Assembly (NCBI RefSeq): GCF_004798905.1
Contig: NZ_SDMO01000001.1
Location: 1-64,000, forward strand
Reading direction: 5' to 3'
DNA from: Halomonas borealis
GTDB lineage: Bacteria; Pseudomonadota; Gammaproteobacteria; Pseudomonadales; Halomonadaceae
DNA length: 64,000 bases
Both the position numbers and the translations under genes were made by a program. Below are positions 56,372-64,000 of the stretch, piece after piece. The number at the start of each line of letters is the position of its first letter. The first letter of the stretch is position 1. Under the pieces are notes generated by a model. The model ran no database searches, had not been told where the DNA came from, and saw only the letters and a list, made by a program, of their open reading frames with translations.

Positions 56372-57382
56372 ATGCGGGATTTCCTGAAGGCCCTGCCCAA
56401 GGCCGAACTGCATCTGCACATCGAGGGCACCCTGGAGCCCGAGCTGATGATGGCGCTCGCCGAGCGCAATGGCGTGACGCTGCCCTATGCCTCGGTAGAG
56501 GAGGTGCGAGCCGCCTACGACTTCGAGGACCTTGCGTCCTTTCTGGACGTGTACTTCCAGGGTATGAGCGTGCTGCATACCGCCCGGGACTTCGAGGACC
56601 TGGCGATGGACTACTTCCGGCGTGCCGCCGCCGAGGGCGTGGTGCATGTGGAGATGCACGTCGACCCCCAGGCACACCTGGCCCGGGGCGTCGCGATGGA
56701 TACGCTGATGGAAGGCCTGGAGCGCGCCCGGCGCCGCGCGGCCAGTGAGTTGGACCTGTCCACGGCGCTGATCCTCGCCTTCTTGCGCGACCGGCCTGCC
56801 GAGGAGGCGCTGGAGGCGTTGGAGCAGGCCGTGCCCCATCTCGAGCGGCTGGATGCCGTGGGGCTCGACAGTGCCGAGGTCGGCCATCCGCCCGGCAAGT
56901 TCGCCGTGGTGTTCCGCCGCGCGGCGGAGCTGGGGCTGGCGCGGGTCGCCCACGCCGGCGAGGAGGGGCCGCCGGCCTACATCCGCGAGGCGCTGGACAG
57001 GCTCGACGTCTGCCGCGTCGATCATGGCGTGCGTTGCCTGGAAGACGAGGCGCTGGTCGAGCGGTTGCGTGCCGAGGCCAGGGTGTTGACCGTCTGCCCG
57101 CTGTCTAACCTGCGCCTCAAGGTGGTCGAGCGCCTCGAGGCGCATCCGCTGCCGGCGATGCTCGAGGCCGGGCTCACGCTGACCCTCAATTCCGATGACC
57201 CCGCCTACTTCGGCGGCGGTATGCTGGACAACTTCCTGGCCTGCGAGCGTGCCTTCGGCTGGTCCCGCGAGACGTTCACCCGGCTTGCCGGTAACGCCAT
57301 CGAGGCCGGTTTCATGAGCGAGACGCGGCGTGATGCCTTGCGCGAGAGGCTGGCGGCGATGCAAGTGCCTCCCGGTGGCTAG
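56372..57382 (+). CDS. Adenine deaminase (adenosine-deaminase superfamily)
   Basis: A 336-residue zinc enzyme. Zinc/catalytic motifs: LPKAELHLHIEGTLEPEL (about 8-25), HAGEEGPPAYI (about 194-204), DHGVRCLED and NSDDPAYFGG (about 272-281). The sequence follows the Pseudomonas PA0148 type (GLDSAEVGHPPGKF), shown to act on adenine rather than adenosine, so adenine to hypoxanthine is the likely reaction. Near guanine deaminase and xanthine dehydrogenase genes. Its stop overlaps the stop of the convergent gene by four bases. Confidence 0.9.
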   Translation: MRDFLKALPKAELHLHIEGTLEPELMMALAERNGVTLPYASVEEVRAAYDFEDLASFLDVYFQGMSVLHTARDFEDLAMDYFRRAAAEGVVHVEMHVDPQAHLARGVAMDTLMEGLERARRRAASELDLSTALILAFLRDRPAEEALEALEQAVPHLERLDAVGLDSAEVGHPPGKFAVVFRRAAELGLARVAHAGEEGPPAYIREALDRLDVCRVDHGVRCLEDEALVERLRAEARVLTVCPLSNLRLKVVERLEAHPLPAMLEAGLTLTLNSDDPAYFGGGMLDNFLACERAFGWSRETFTRLAGNAIEAGFMSETRRDALRERLAAMQVPPGG

Positions 57383-58005
57383 AGCTCCCGCATCCAGTGC
57401 CGAATACGATGGCGATGACGCCGGCTGGTGAGGCGCTGGGTGTCGAGCCCGTCCGGGGTGAGCAGGCAGTCGTGACCGTCGTCGGTGAGGCAGAAGCGCC
57501 GTCGTGCCCCGATGGGGGCGTCTTCAGAGCCGTAGATGGCGATCACGCGGATCTCGATCGCGCGAGGCGTCGCGTTCTGCCCCCAGTCCTGGCCGGGCCG
57601 ATGGTCCGGCGGCATGACGCCATGATGATGGGCCACTCGATCGAGGATGCCGCGAAAGGCGCCAACATGCAGGTAGGCGCCGGAGGGGAGTGGGCCCTGG
57701 TAGGTGCGAGTGCTGCGGTCTTCTTCCCCGGGCTGCTGATAGTCGGTGATATCGAGCTGCCGCTCGCCCGAGTCGGTATCGAGAACGGCGATGATATGTT
57801 CCACGAAGATCGCCTCGGCGCTCATGTTGCTGATCAGGCACAGTGAGTCGAGGTCCTTGCCGTGACCCCGGTTGATGATGATGCGTGGGCGGCGTTGCCG
57901 AATATAGCCGTTGTACAGTAGCTGGGCATAGAACAGCCAGATCAGCAGGGTCAGGGTGCTGGTGATCGCGCCGATCGCGCTGGCGTTCTGGTTGAGCCAC
58001 TGCAT
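57379..58005 (-). CDS. Unknown protein with N-terminal membrane anchor
   Basis: A 208-residue protein not recognised. A single hydrophobic helix (about 10-30, AIGAITSTLTLLIWLFYAQLL) is followed by a basic stretch RQRRPRIIIN and a predominantly beta, soluble cytoplasmic domain (SLCLISNMSAEAIFVEHII), ending in an Arg/His-rich tail. Wedged between adenine and guanine deaminase genes, but on the opposite strand from the first. No functional hint beyond location. Confidence 0.75.
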   Translation of the reverse strand: MQWLNQNASAIGAITSTLTLLIWLFYAQLLYNGYIRQRRPRIIINRGHGKDLDSLCLISNMSAEAIFVEHIIAVLDTDSGERQLDITDYQQPGEEDRSTRTYQGPLPSGAYLHVGAFRGILDRVAHHHGVMPPDHRPGQDWGQNATPRAIEIRVIAIYGSEDAPIGARRRFCLTDDGHDCLLTPDGLDTQRLTSRRHRHRIRHWMREL

Positions 58006-58127
58006 GAAGTCGAACCCTGCTTTGCGTTTCCGCCACGCTAGGGCAGGGTGGCGAGGCGCGCAACCTCCGGCCGGTTCGGCGGCGACGTGCCCGGTGGATC
58101 ATGCCGGGCCTCGATCACCATCGGGAA

Positions 58128-58150
58128 GGGCTCGCCGGACCGGCGAGCCC
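58128..58150 (-). terminator. Possible terminator after guaD
   Basis: A nine-base stem GGGCTCGCC / GGCGAGCCC with a five-base loop, 32 bases after the guaD stop. On the minus strand it is followed by TTCCC, a poor T tract. Confidence 0.5.
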
Positions 58151-58181
58151 ACACGCACGGCGGGTCGAGTGCCCTGGGCTG

Positions 58182-59531
58182 TCAGGCCTCGGGCCGTAGC
58201 GCTGCCTGGGCATCGCGGTGGTGCACGCACCGGCCGTTGGCCCAGGTGGCATGAACCGCACGATCGTCGCCCAGCATCATCAGCGCGAACAGCGTCTCGG
58301 CGAGCGTGCGGCAGCGTGCGGTGCGCCGGGCCAGCAGCGGCGTGGCCTGGGGGTCGAGGACCACGAGGTCGGCTTCGCCGCCTTCCCGCAGGCGACCGAT
58401 GCGGTCGTCCAGGTGCAGGGCCCGGGCGTTGCCCAGCGTCAGCCGGTAGAAGCCCTGCCAGGCGGTGAGCGGCTGGCCGAGCAACTGGCCGACCTGGTAG
58501 GCGGCCTTGAGGGTCGCTAGCCCCGAGAGGTCGGTGCCGGCGCCCACGTCGCTGGCCAGGCTGGTGGCGAGCCCCGCCTCGCGGCAGGCCTGGCGGTCGA
58601 ACAGCCCGCTGCCGAGGAACAGGTTGGAGGTAGGGCAGAAGGCGACGCTGGCGCCGGCCTCGGCCAGCCGATGGCGCATGCCCTGATCCAGATGAATGCC
58701 GTGGGCGAAGGTGCTGCGTGGCCCGACCAGCCCGAAGCGCTCGTAGACCCCCAGGTAGTCCCGGCATTCCGGGAACAGTTCAGCGACCCAGGTGATCTCG
58801 CCCTCGTTCTCCGAGAGGTGAGTCTGCAGGTGCAGGTCCGGCGCATTGCGCAGCACCGCGCCGGTGGCCTCGAGCTGCTCGCGGCTCGAGGTGGGCGCGA
58901 AGCGCGGTGTCAGGCTGTAGCCGAGCCGATCCCGGCCGTGCCAGTCGCCGATCAGTCGTTCGCTGTCGGCAAGCCCGCCGAACGGATCGTCGACCAGGGC
59001 GTCCGGGGCGTGGCGATCCATCAGCACCTTGCCGGCCAGCATGCGCAGGCCCCGCGCCTTGGCGGCACTGAAAAACGCGTCTACCGAGCCGGGGTGAGAG
59101 GTGCAGAAGACCTGGGCGGTGGTGGTGCCGGCGCGCAGGGTCTCGTCGAGGAAGGCCTCGGCCACGGTCTCGGCGTGGGCGCGCTGGGCGAAGCGGCACT
59201 CCTCGGGGAAGGTGTAGTCGTTCAGCCAGTCGAGCAGCTGGCGGCCATAGGAGGCCATGATGTCGAGCTGGGCGTAGTGGACGTGGCTATCGATGAAGCC
59301 CGGCATCATCAGCTTGCCGCTGTAGTCCACCACCTCGATGTCCGGCGGCAGGTGCGGGGCCAGCTCGGCGTAGTCGGCCACGGCGTGGAGGTGGCCGTCG
59401 ACCAGCCACACGGCGCCGTCTTCCAGGTGGCGCACGCTGCCAGGCGCCGGGGCGTCTCCGTCACCCGGGTCGGCATCGAAGCTCAGCAGCGGGCCGCGCA
59501 GCACGCGCATGGGGGGGCGGGGGTCGTTCAT
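58182..59531 (-). CDS. guaD: Guanine deaminase
   Basis: A 449-residue amidohydrolase that converts guanine to xanthine. Metal site PGFIDSHVHYAQ (about 77-88), guanine-deaminase segment QLLDWLNDYTFPEE (about 98-111), HLSEN (about 236-240) and SDVGAGTDLS (about 325-334) are all present. ATG 59531 has GGAGAG five bases upstream and is preferred to ATG 59543. Product feeds the xanthine dehydrogenase encoded next door. Confidence 0.95.
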   Translation of the reverse strand: MNDPRPPMRVLRGPLLSFDADPGDGDAPAPGSVRHLEDGAVWLVDGHLHAVADYAELAPHLPPDIEVVDYSGKLMMPGFIDSHVHYAQLDIMASYGRQLLDWLNDYTFPEECRFAQRAHAETVAEAFLDETLRAGTTTAQVFCTSHPGSVDAFFSAAKARGLRMLAGKVLMDRHAPDALVDDPFGGLADSERLIGDWHGRDRLGYSLTPRFAPTSSREQLEATGAVLRNAPDLHLQTHLSENEGEITWVAELFPECRDYLGVYERFGLVGPRSTFAHGIHLDQGMRHRLAEAGASVAFCPTSNLFLGSGLFDRQACREAGLATSLASDVGAGTDLSGLATLKAAYQVGQLLGQPLTAWQGFYRLTLGNARALHLDDRIGRLREGGEADLVVLDPQATPLLARRTARCRTLAETLFALMMLGDDRAVHATWANGRCVHHRDAQAALRPEA

Positions 59532-59846
59532 GAATCTCTCCATTGAACACCGGTCGCGACCGGTGCTTGAGACAATACGGGCTGGGTCTGTTTATCGTTA
59601 TCTGACAGACGATGAGCGTTTCCGTCGACAAGCCTCCGCGAGGCCCTGTAAACCCGTCCGTGGTCGCTACTTTTGCCCTGCTGCGGTGCTAATGCATCCT
59701 GCGCCGCTGGCAGGGCCTGGGCTGGCCATCCATGGTCAACCCGCTCGGCGGGAAGAACATTCACGGGATGTGCTTCTCGTTCCGCCTCGCCCCTGGGCCA
59801 AAAACCCTCGCTTCGCTTGTATCGCTGGCGCTCATTCGTGGAGCGC
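59532..59846. other. Intergenic region between xdhC and guaD; possible dispersed repeat
   Basis: 315 bases with no convincing gene; short frames here have no ribosome site or family match. About 59608-59690 includes a GCCTCCGCGAGGC stem (59630-59644 region) and a stretch whose plus-strand translation starts MSVSVDKPPRE before a stop. I have a loose recollection of similar tracts in other Halomonas intergenic regions; unverified. A hairpin GCGCTC / GAGCGC lies near 59829-59847, by the xdhC stop. Confidence 0.4.
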
Positions 59847-60710
59847 TCAGCGGTGTGACGGGAAGGCCTCGCGCAGGCTCTCCGGGGCGACGCCTCGCCG
59901 GTCGTCGCGCGTGGCCTCGGGTTTGAGCGTCAGTAGTTCGGCGGCCACCGCCAGGGCGATCTCGTAGGGCCGCTTGCCGTGGGCGCCGGGCACGCCGATC
60001 GGGCAGCGCACCGTGTCGAGCGCCGCCGCGTCATGGCCGGCGTCACCCAGTCGGCTCTGGAAGCTCGCCCACTTGCTGTGCGATCCGATCAGCCCGATCG
60101 AGGCGCAGTCGCCGCGCCGCAGCAGGGCATCTACCAGGGCGCGGTCTTCGGCGTGGTCATGGGTCATCACCAGCGCGTGGCAGCCGGCGGGCAGCGAGGC
60201 CACGGCGCCTGCCGTGTCCACGCCGTCGGCGCCGGTCGCCAGGCGATGATGGTGCAGGCGATCGCCATCGGCAATGTTCTCGGGGAAGGCGTGCTCGCGG
60301 CTGTCGAACCACCACACCCGCCAGGGCAGCGGGGCCAGCACCTCGACCAGGGCCTGGCCGACGTGTCCGGCGCCGAACAGCGCCACACCCATCTCGGCGT
60401 CGGCGAACGGTTCGATCAGCACATGGACGTAACCGCCGCAGCACTGCCCGGAGCGACCGCCCAGCGCGAAGGCTTCCAGCCGGGCGTCGGTGTGGCCGTC
60501 GGCCAGCGCCTCGCGGGCGGCCTCGATCACCTGTTGCTCGAAGGTGCCGCCGCCCAGGGTGTCATGGGTGGTATCTGCGGCGATCACCATCTTGGCGCCG
60601 GGCTCGCGCGGGGTGGAGCCGGCCACGCCCACCACGCTGGCCAAGGCGTGAGGGCGCGCCTGTCGCTGTAGGCGTTCGAGCGCCGCGTACCAGGGCTCAG
60701 GCCGGTGCAT
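59847..60710 (-). CDS. xdhC: Xanthine dehydrogenase accessory protein XdhC
   Basis: A 287-residue chaperone that binds molybdenum cofactor, promotes its sulfuration and inserts it in XdhB. GVAGSTPREPGAKM (about 28-41), GGGTFEQQV (about 53-61), SGQCCGGYV (about 86-94) and a Rossmann-type VALFGAGHVGQAL (about 110-122) are present. Start at ATG 60710, overlapping xdhB by 14 bases; ATG at 60728 or 60737 would add 6 or 9 residues. Confidence 0.92.
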   Translation of the reverse strand: MHRPEPWYAALERLQRQARPHALASVVGVAGSTPREPGAKMVIAADTTHDTLGGGTFEQQVIEAAREALADGHTDARLEAFALGGRSGQCCGGYVHVLIEPFADAEMGVALFGAGHVGQALVEVLAPLPWRVWWFDSREHAFPENIADGDRLHHHRLATGADGVDTAGAVASLPAGCHALVMTHDHAEDRALVDALLRRGDCASIGLIGSHSKWASFQSRLGDAGHDAAALDTVRCPIGVPGAHGKRPYEIALAVAAELLTLKPEATRDDRRGVAPESLREAFPSHR

Positions 60711-63207
60711 GGTCGGGGCTCTCGTCATGCTCGGCATCGGCGGTGGTCCTTTCCCGACGCAGCGCCTCGGCGGCCATCAGTACCCGCTCCGGGGTGGCCG
60801 GCGTGTCGAGCGCCGGGCTGACGCGGTAGTCGGTGAGGCTCGCCAGGGCGTCGCGCAGCGCCGACCACACCGAGATGGCCAGCATGAAGGGCGGCTCGCC
60901 CACGGCCTTGGAACGGTAGATGCTGGCCTGGGAGTTGGGGTGGCCCTGCAGCAGCTCGACGTTGAAGGTCTCGGGCAGGTCGCCGAAGGCCGGGATCTTG
61001 TAGGTGGCCGGGCCGTCGGAGACCAGCCGGCCGGCCTCGTTCCAGACCAGCTCCTCGCTGGTCAGCCAGCCCATGCCCTGGATGAAGCCGCCCTCGATCT
61101 GGCCGATGTCGATGGCCGGGTTCAGCGAGTCGCCGACATCGTGGAGGATATCGGCGCGGCTGACGCGATACTCGCCGGACAGGGTGTCGACCTCCACCTC
61201 GCTGACGGCGGCGCCGAAGGCGTAGTAATAGAAAGGCCGTCCACGGCCGGTGGCACGGTCGTAGTGGATCAGCGGGGTGGCATAGAAGCCCTTCTCGGAG
61301 AGCGAGATTCGGCCGATATAGGCGGCCTGGACTAGCTCGCCCCAGGGCAGGCGCGTCTCGGCCTCGCCTAGGCCGGCGATCAGCTCACCGCCTTCCAGGC
61401 GCATGGTCTCGCGGTCGAGCCCGCCGGCATCGCGCTCGAAGTGCTCGGCGGCGAAGTCGAACAGCCGCTCGCGCAGCTTGCTCGCCGCGTCGCGGGCCGC
61501 CTGGCCGTTGAGATCGGCGCCGCTGGAGGCGGCGGTGGGGGAAGTATTGGGCACCTTGTCGGTGCGCGTGGCGCTGATGCGCACCCGCTCCAGGTCGAGC
61601 CCCAGCTCCCGGGCCACCACCTGGCAGACCTTGGTGTGCAGGCCCTGGCCCATCTCGGTGCCGCCGTGGTTGATCAGCACGCTGCCGTCGGTATAGACGT
61701 GCAGCAGCGCGCCGGCCTGGTTGAGATGCTGGGCGGTGAAGGAGATACCGAACTTCACCGGGGTCAGCGCCAGGCCTTTCTTGATGATCGGGCTCTGGGC
61801 ATTGAACGCCGTGATCTCGCGACGGCGTGTCCAGTAGTCGCTGCTTTGCTCGAGCCGGGCGATCAGCTCATGGAGCAGGGTGAGCTGCTCGACGCGTTGG
61901 CCGTAGTGGGTGATATCGCGTGGCGCGGCGTCCGGGCGCTGGGCGCGATAGAGGTTACGTCGGCGAATGGTCAACGGGTCCTCGCCGAGATGACGGGCGA
62001 TGTCATCCATGGCGCGTTCGATGATCATCATGCCCTGGGGGCCACCGAAGCCGCGAAAGGCGGTGTTAGAGGCGGTGTGGGTGCGGGCGCGTTGGCCGGT
62101 TACCCGGGCGTCGCCCAGGGAGTAGGCATTGTCGGCGTGGAACATGGCGCGGTCGACGATGGCCTCGGAGAGGTCCGGCGAGTAGCCGCAGTCGCCGATC
62201 AGCCTGATATCGCCGCCGGCCAGCACGCCTTGGTCGTCGAAGCCCAGGCGGTAGCGGTTATGGAAGGGATGGCGTTTGCCGGTGGCCCGCGAATCCTCGG
62301 CACGCGGCAGGCGGACCTTGGCGGCGCGGCCGGTGCGCCGGGCGATGAGCGCGGCGATGCACGCCCAGGGGGAGGCCTGGGTCTCCTTGCCGCCGAAGCC
62401 GCCACCCATGCGGCGCATCTCCATGGTCACCGCGTGGAAGGGGATGCCGAGCACCTCGGCGACCAGTTTCTGGGTCTCGCTGGGGTGCTGGTTGGAGGTG
62501 TAGACCATCACGCCTTCATCCTCGCTGGGCACCGCCAGGCAGGCCTGGCCTTCCAGGTAGAAGTGTTCCTGGCCGCCGACGAACTGGGTGCCCTCGAGCA
62601 CGTGGGGGGCCGCCTCGAGGGCGCCTTGCCAGTCGCCGCGTTCGTGGACGTGGGTGGGGCGTACGAATTCCTCGCGCTCGGCGGCGGCCACCGGGTCCAG
62701 CGAGGCCGGCCGCTCGTCGATCTCGACCGTCGCCTGCTTGACCGCCAGGCGGGCGGCGCGGTGGCTCTCCGCCGCCACCGCGAACAGGCACTGGCCGAGA
62801 TAGCTGATCGTCTCATCGACGAAGATCGGGTCGCCCGGGAACACCGGTCCGATGTCGGTGTGCCCCGGCACGTCGGCCAGGCAGATGACGTCGACCACGC
62901 CAGGGGCACGTCGCACCTCGTCCAGGTCCAGCCGGGTCAGCCGACCGTAGGCCACCGGCGACAGACCCACCGCCACGTGCACGACGCCGGTCGGGGGGGC
63001 GATATCGTCGATATAGGCGGCGCGGCCGGTCACATGTTTGGTGGCGCTCTCGTGGGCGCGGGCGTTGTTGGCGCCTCCTTGGGGAGCGACGGTCTCGCGG
63101 GCCAGCGGCGCGTCGCCCTGATTGCGCTGGTTGGGGCGCTGGTCGGCGGCGGACTCGCCGCCACGAGCGGTGTCGGGCGAGTGAGAAAGCCTAGTGAGCG
63201 TGCGCAT
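60697..63207 (-). CDS. xdhB: Xanthine dehydrogenase molybdopterin-binding subunit
   Basis: An 836-residue catalytic subunit oxidising hypoxanthine and xanthine. Molybdenum-site motifs include GGQEHFYLEGQ (about 206-216), RRMGGGFGGKET (about 255-266), ASNTAFRGFGGPQG (about 359-372) with the substrate arginine, and the active-site glutamate region KAVGEPPFML (about 776-785). About 30 residues at the N-terminus look like a linker before the family start. Overlaps xdhA by 17 bases. Confidence 0.95.
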   Translation of the reverse strand: MRTLTRLSHSPDTARGGESAADQRPNQRNQGDAPLARETVAPQGGANNARAHESATKHVTGRAAYIDDIAPPTGVVHVAVGLSPVAYGRLTRLDLDEVRRAPGVVDVICLADVPGHTDIGPVFPGDPIFVDETISYLGQCLFAVAAESHRAARLAVKQATVEIDERPASLDPVAAAEREEFVRPTHVHERGDWQGALEAAPHVLEGTQFVGGQEHFYLEGQACLAVPSEDEGVMVYTSNQHPSETQKLVAEVLGIPFHAVTMEMRRMGGGFGGKETQASPWACIAALIARRTGRAAKVRLPRAEDSRATGKRHPFHNRYRLGFDDQGVLAGGDIRLIGDCGYSPDLSEAIVDRAMFHADNAYSLGDARVTGQRARTHTASNTAFRGFGGPQGMMIIERAMDDIARHLGEDPLTIRRRNLYRAQRPDAAPRDITHYGQRVEQLTLLHELIARLEQSSDYWTRRREITAFNAQSPIIKKGLALTPVKFGISFTAQHLNQAGALLHVYTDGSVLINHGGTEMGQGLHTKVCQVVARELGLDLERVRISATRTDKVPNTSPTAASSGADLNGQAARDAASKLRERLFDFAAEHFERDAGGLDRETMRLEGGELIAGLGEAETRLPWGELVQAAYIGRISLSEKGFYATPLIHYDRATGRGRPFYYYAFGAAVSEVEVDTLSGEYRVSRADILHDVGDSLNPAIDIGQIEGGFIQGMGWLTSEELVWNEAGRLVSDGPATYKIPAFGDLPETFNVELLQGHPNSQASIYRSKAVGEPPFMLAISVWSALRDALASLTDYRVSPALDTPATPERVLMAAEALRRERTTADAEHDESPDHAPA

Positions 63208-64000
63208 CGAGGGTCACCTGGGTCGTGGAATGGACGGCGTCGGTGGTCGTCGCGTCGGCGGCGATCATCAGGCGCAGGCGTTCGAGCAGGTTGCCGGCGG
63301 CGATACGGCGGTATTCGGCGCTGCCGCGGACATCACCCATCGGGCTCAATTCCTCGGCCAGGGCGGTGCGGGCAGCGGCGAAGGCCTCGCCGTCCGGGGC
63401 ATGGCCTTCCAGCGCAGCCTCGGCCCCCGGCGCGCGGCGGGGAATCGCCGCCATGCCACCGAAGGCCAGGCGGACATCGCGCAGCACGCCCTTGTCGAGC
63501 GTCCAGGCGAAGGCGCCGAGCACCGCGGAGATATCATCCTCGCGTCGTTTTGACAGTTTCCAGACCTTGAGATTCGCTCCGCTGGCAGGCCGCGGCAGGA
63601 AGATGGCGGCGATGAATTCGTCCTCGGCCAGCGCCGTCTTGCGGTAGTCCAGGAAGAAATCGGACAGCGCCAGCTCGCGGGCGCCACGCGGGCCATCCAG
63701 GCGCAGTCGGGCATCCAGGGCCAGCAGCACCGGCGGGGTGTCGCCGATCGGCGAGGCGTTGGCGATGTTGCCGCCCAGCGTCGCGCGGTGTCGGATCTGC
63801 GAGGAGGCGAAGCGATGCATCAGGTGCTCGAAGGCCGGGTAGGGCTCGGCGAGTAGCGGCGTCAGTCGGGCGAGCGTGACGGCGCCGCCGATCCACCAGC
63901 CGGCGTCGGTCTCCTCGATGACGTTCAACTCGGCGACCCGACGCACGTCGATGAGGTCGTCCAGCGCCTTGAGCTGCTGGGTGGTCTCGAGCCACAGGTC
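63191..64000 (-). CDS. xdhA: Xanthine dehydrogenase small (FAD/iron-sulfur) subunit, 5' end outside window
   Basis: The last 269 residues of XdhA; the reading frame stays open to the window edge. What is seen is the FAD-binding domain (GGAVTLARLTPLL, RHRATLGGNIANASPIGDTPP) and the CO-dehydrogenase flavoprotein C-terminal domain (LKVWKLSKRREDDISAV). The N-terminal [2Fe-2S] domain lies beyond 64000. First gene of xdhABC. Confidence 0.93.
   Translation of the reverse strand, partial: DLWLETTQQLKALDDLIDVRRVAELNVIEETDAGWWIGGAVTLARLTPLLAEPYPAFEHLMHRFASSQIRHRATLGGNIANASPIGDTPPVLLALDARLRLDGPRGARELALSDFFLDYRKTALAEDEFIAAIFLPRPASGANLKVWKLSKRREDDISAVLGAFAWTLDKGVLRDVRLAFGGMAAIPRRAPGAEAALEGHAPDGEAFAAARTALAEELSPMGDVRGSAEYRRIAAGNLLERLRLMIAADATTTDAVHSTTQVTLDAHAH

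Noticed and set aside
61441..63570. 709-residue open frame opposite xdhB and xdhA
   Set aside because: Antisense shadow of clear xanthine dehydrogenase genes.
1..64000. CRISPR array, prophage, transposon or defence island
   Set aside because: No regularly spaced repeats, no cas, recombinase, phage or restriction genes; the window is uniform housekeeping and transport genes.

Overview
The window looks like chromosome from a moderately halophilic gammaproteobacterium of the Halomonadaceae (Halomonas-like). The reasons are high G+C with strong third-position GC, gammaproteobacterial versions of AcnB, PpsA/PpsR, PqiABC, RhlE, MiaE and cytochrome bd, and Pseudomonas/Halomonas-type gene neighbourhoods. 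This genus call is inference from protein families and composition; no rRNA is present. I see no transposase, integrase, phage, CRISPR or defence gene. Apart from one tRNA gene the window is core metabolism and transport, almost fully coding.

Layout. 1-120: tRNA-Val(GAC), missing its first base, with a terminator. 212-3565 (minus): metNIQ and the free-methionine-R-sulfoxide reductase msrC, behind a leader that carries a SAM-II-like aptamer followed by an intrinsic terminator. 3775-4404: riboflavin synthase. 4580-7624: purine permease, apt, gpt and ung in one tight run. 7848-8477: upp. 8807-14826: a six-gene glycerol-type ABC transporter (two ATPases, two permeases, a small DUF2160 membrane protein, a binding protein). 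15017-16258: uraA. 16383-18799: glutaryl-CoA dehydrogenase and a CaiB-type CoA-transferase behind a perfect palindrome. 18836-23732 (minus): imelysin / di-haem DUF1111 / imelysin-like / DUF1513 iron-related operon with a Fur-like box. 23860-27308: divergent ppsR and ppsA. 27522-31610: a small basic membrane protein, an outer-membrane barrel and acnB. 31866-36895: DUF1289 protein, miaE and a 1297-residue BTAD/ATPase/TPR regulator. 37017-39481 (minus): queC, queE, a double-length queD-like gene and a YkgJ-family gene. 39673-44074: SRPBCC protein, DUF2789, asparaginase, an MFS carrier and two unknown proteins. 44133-49248 (minus): rhlE and pqiABC. 49358-56358: a CaCA antiporter and cydABDC. 56372-64000: adenine deaminase, an unknown membrane protein, guanine deaminase and xdhABC (xdhA runs off the end).

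How the parts fit. Nucleobase metabolism recurs. Bases enter through the NCS2 carriers, are salvaged by Apt, Gpt and Upp, or are deaminated by adenine and guanine deaminases and oxidised by xanthine dehydrogenase. A second theme is import under metabolite control: methionine (SAM-sensing leader), glycerol (ABC system with an AT-rich operator-like region) and iron (Fur-like box).

Most notable: the SAM-II-like riboswitch/attenuator upstream of metN; the complementary degeneration of the two glycerol-transporter ATPases; the large BTAD-cyclase-like-STAND-TPR regulator next to miaE; the two-half QueD homologue; and an imelysin paralogue that has lost the family histidine. No wholly new multi-gene system is evident; the two-unknown-genes-plus-MFS operon at 41797-44074 is the most opaque cluster.
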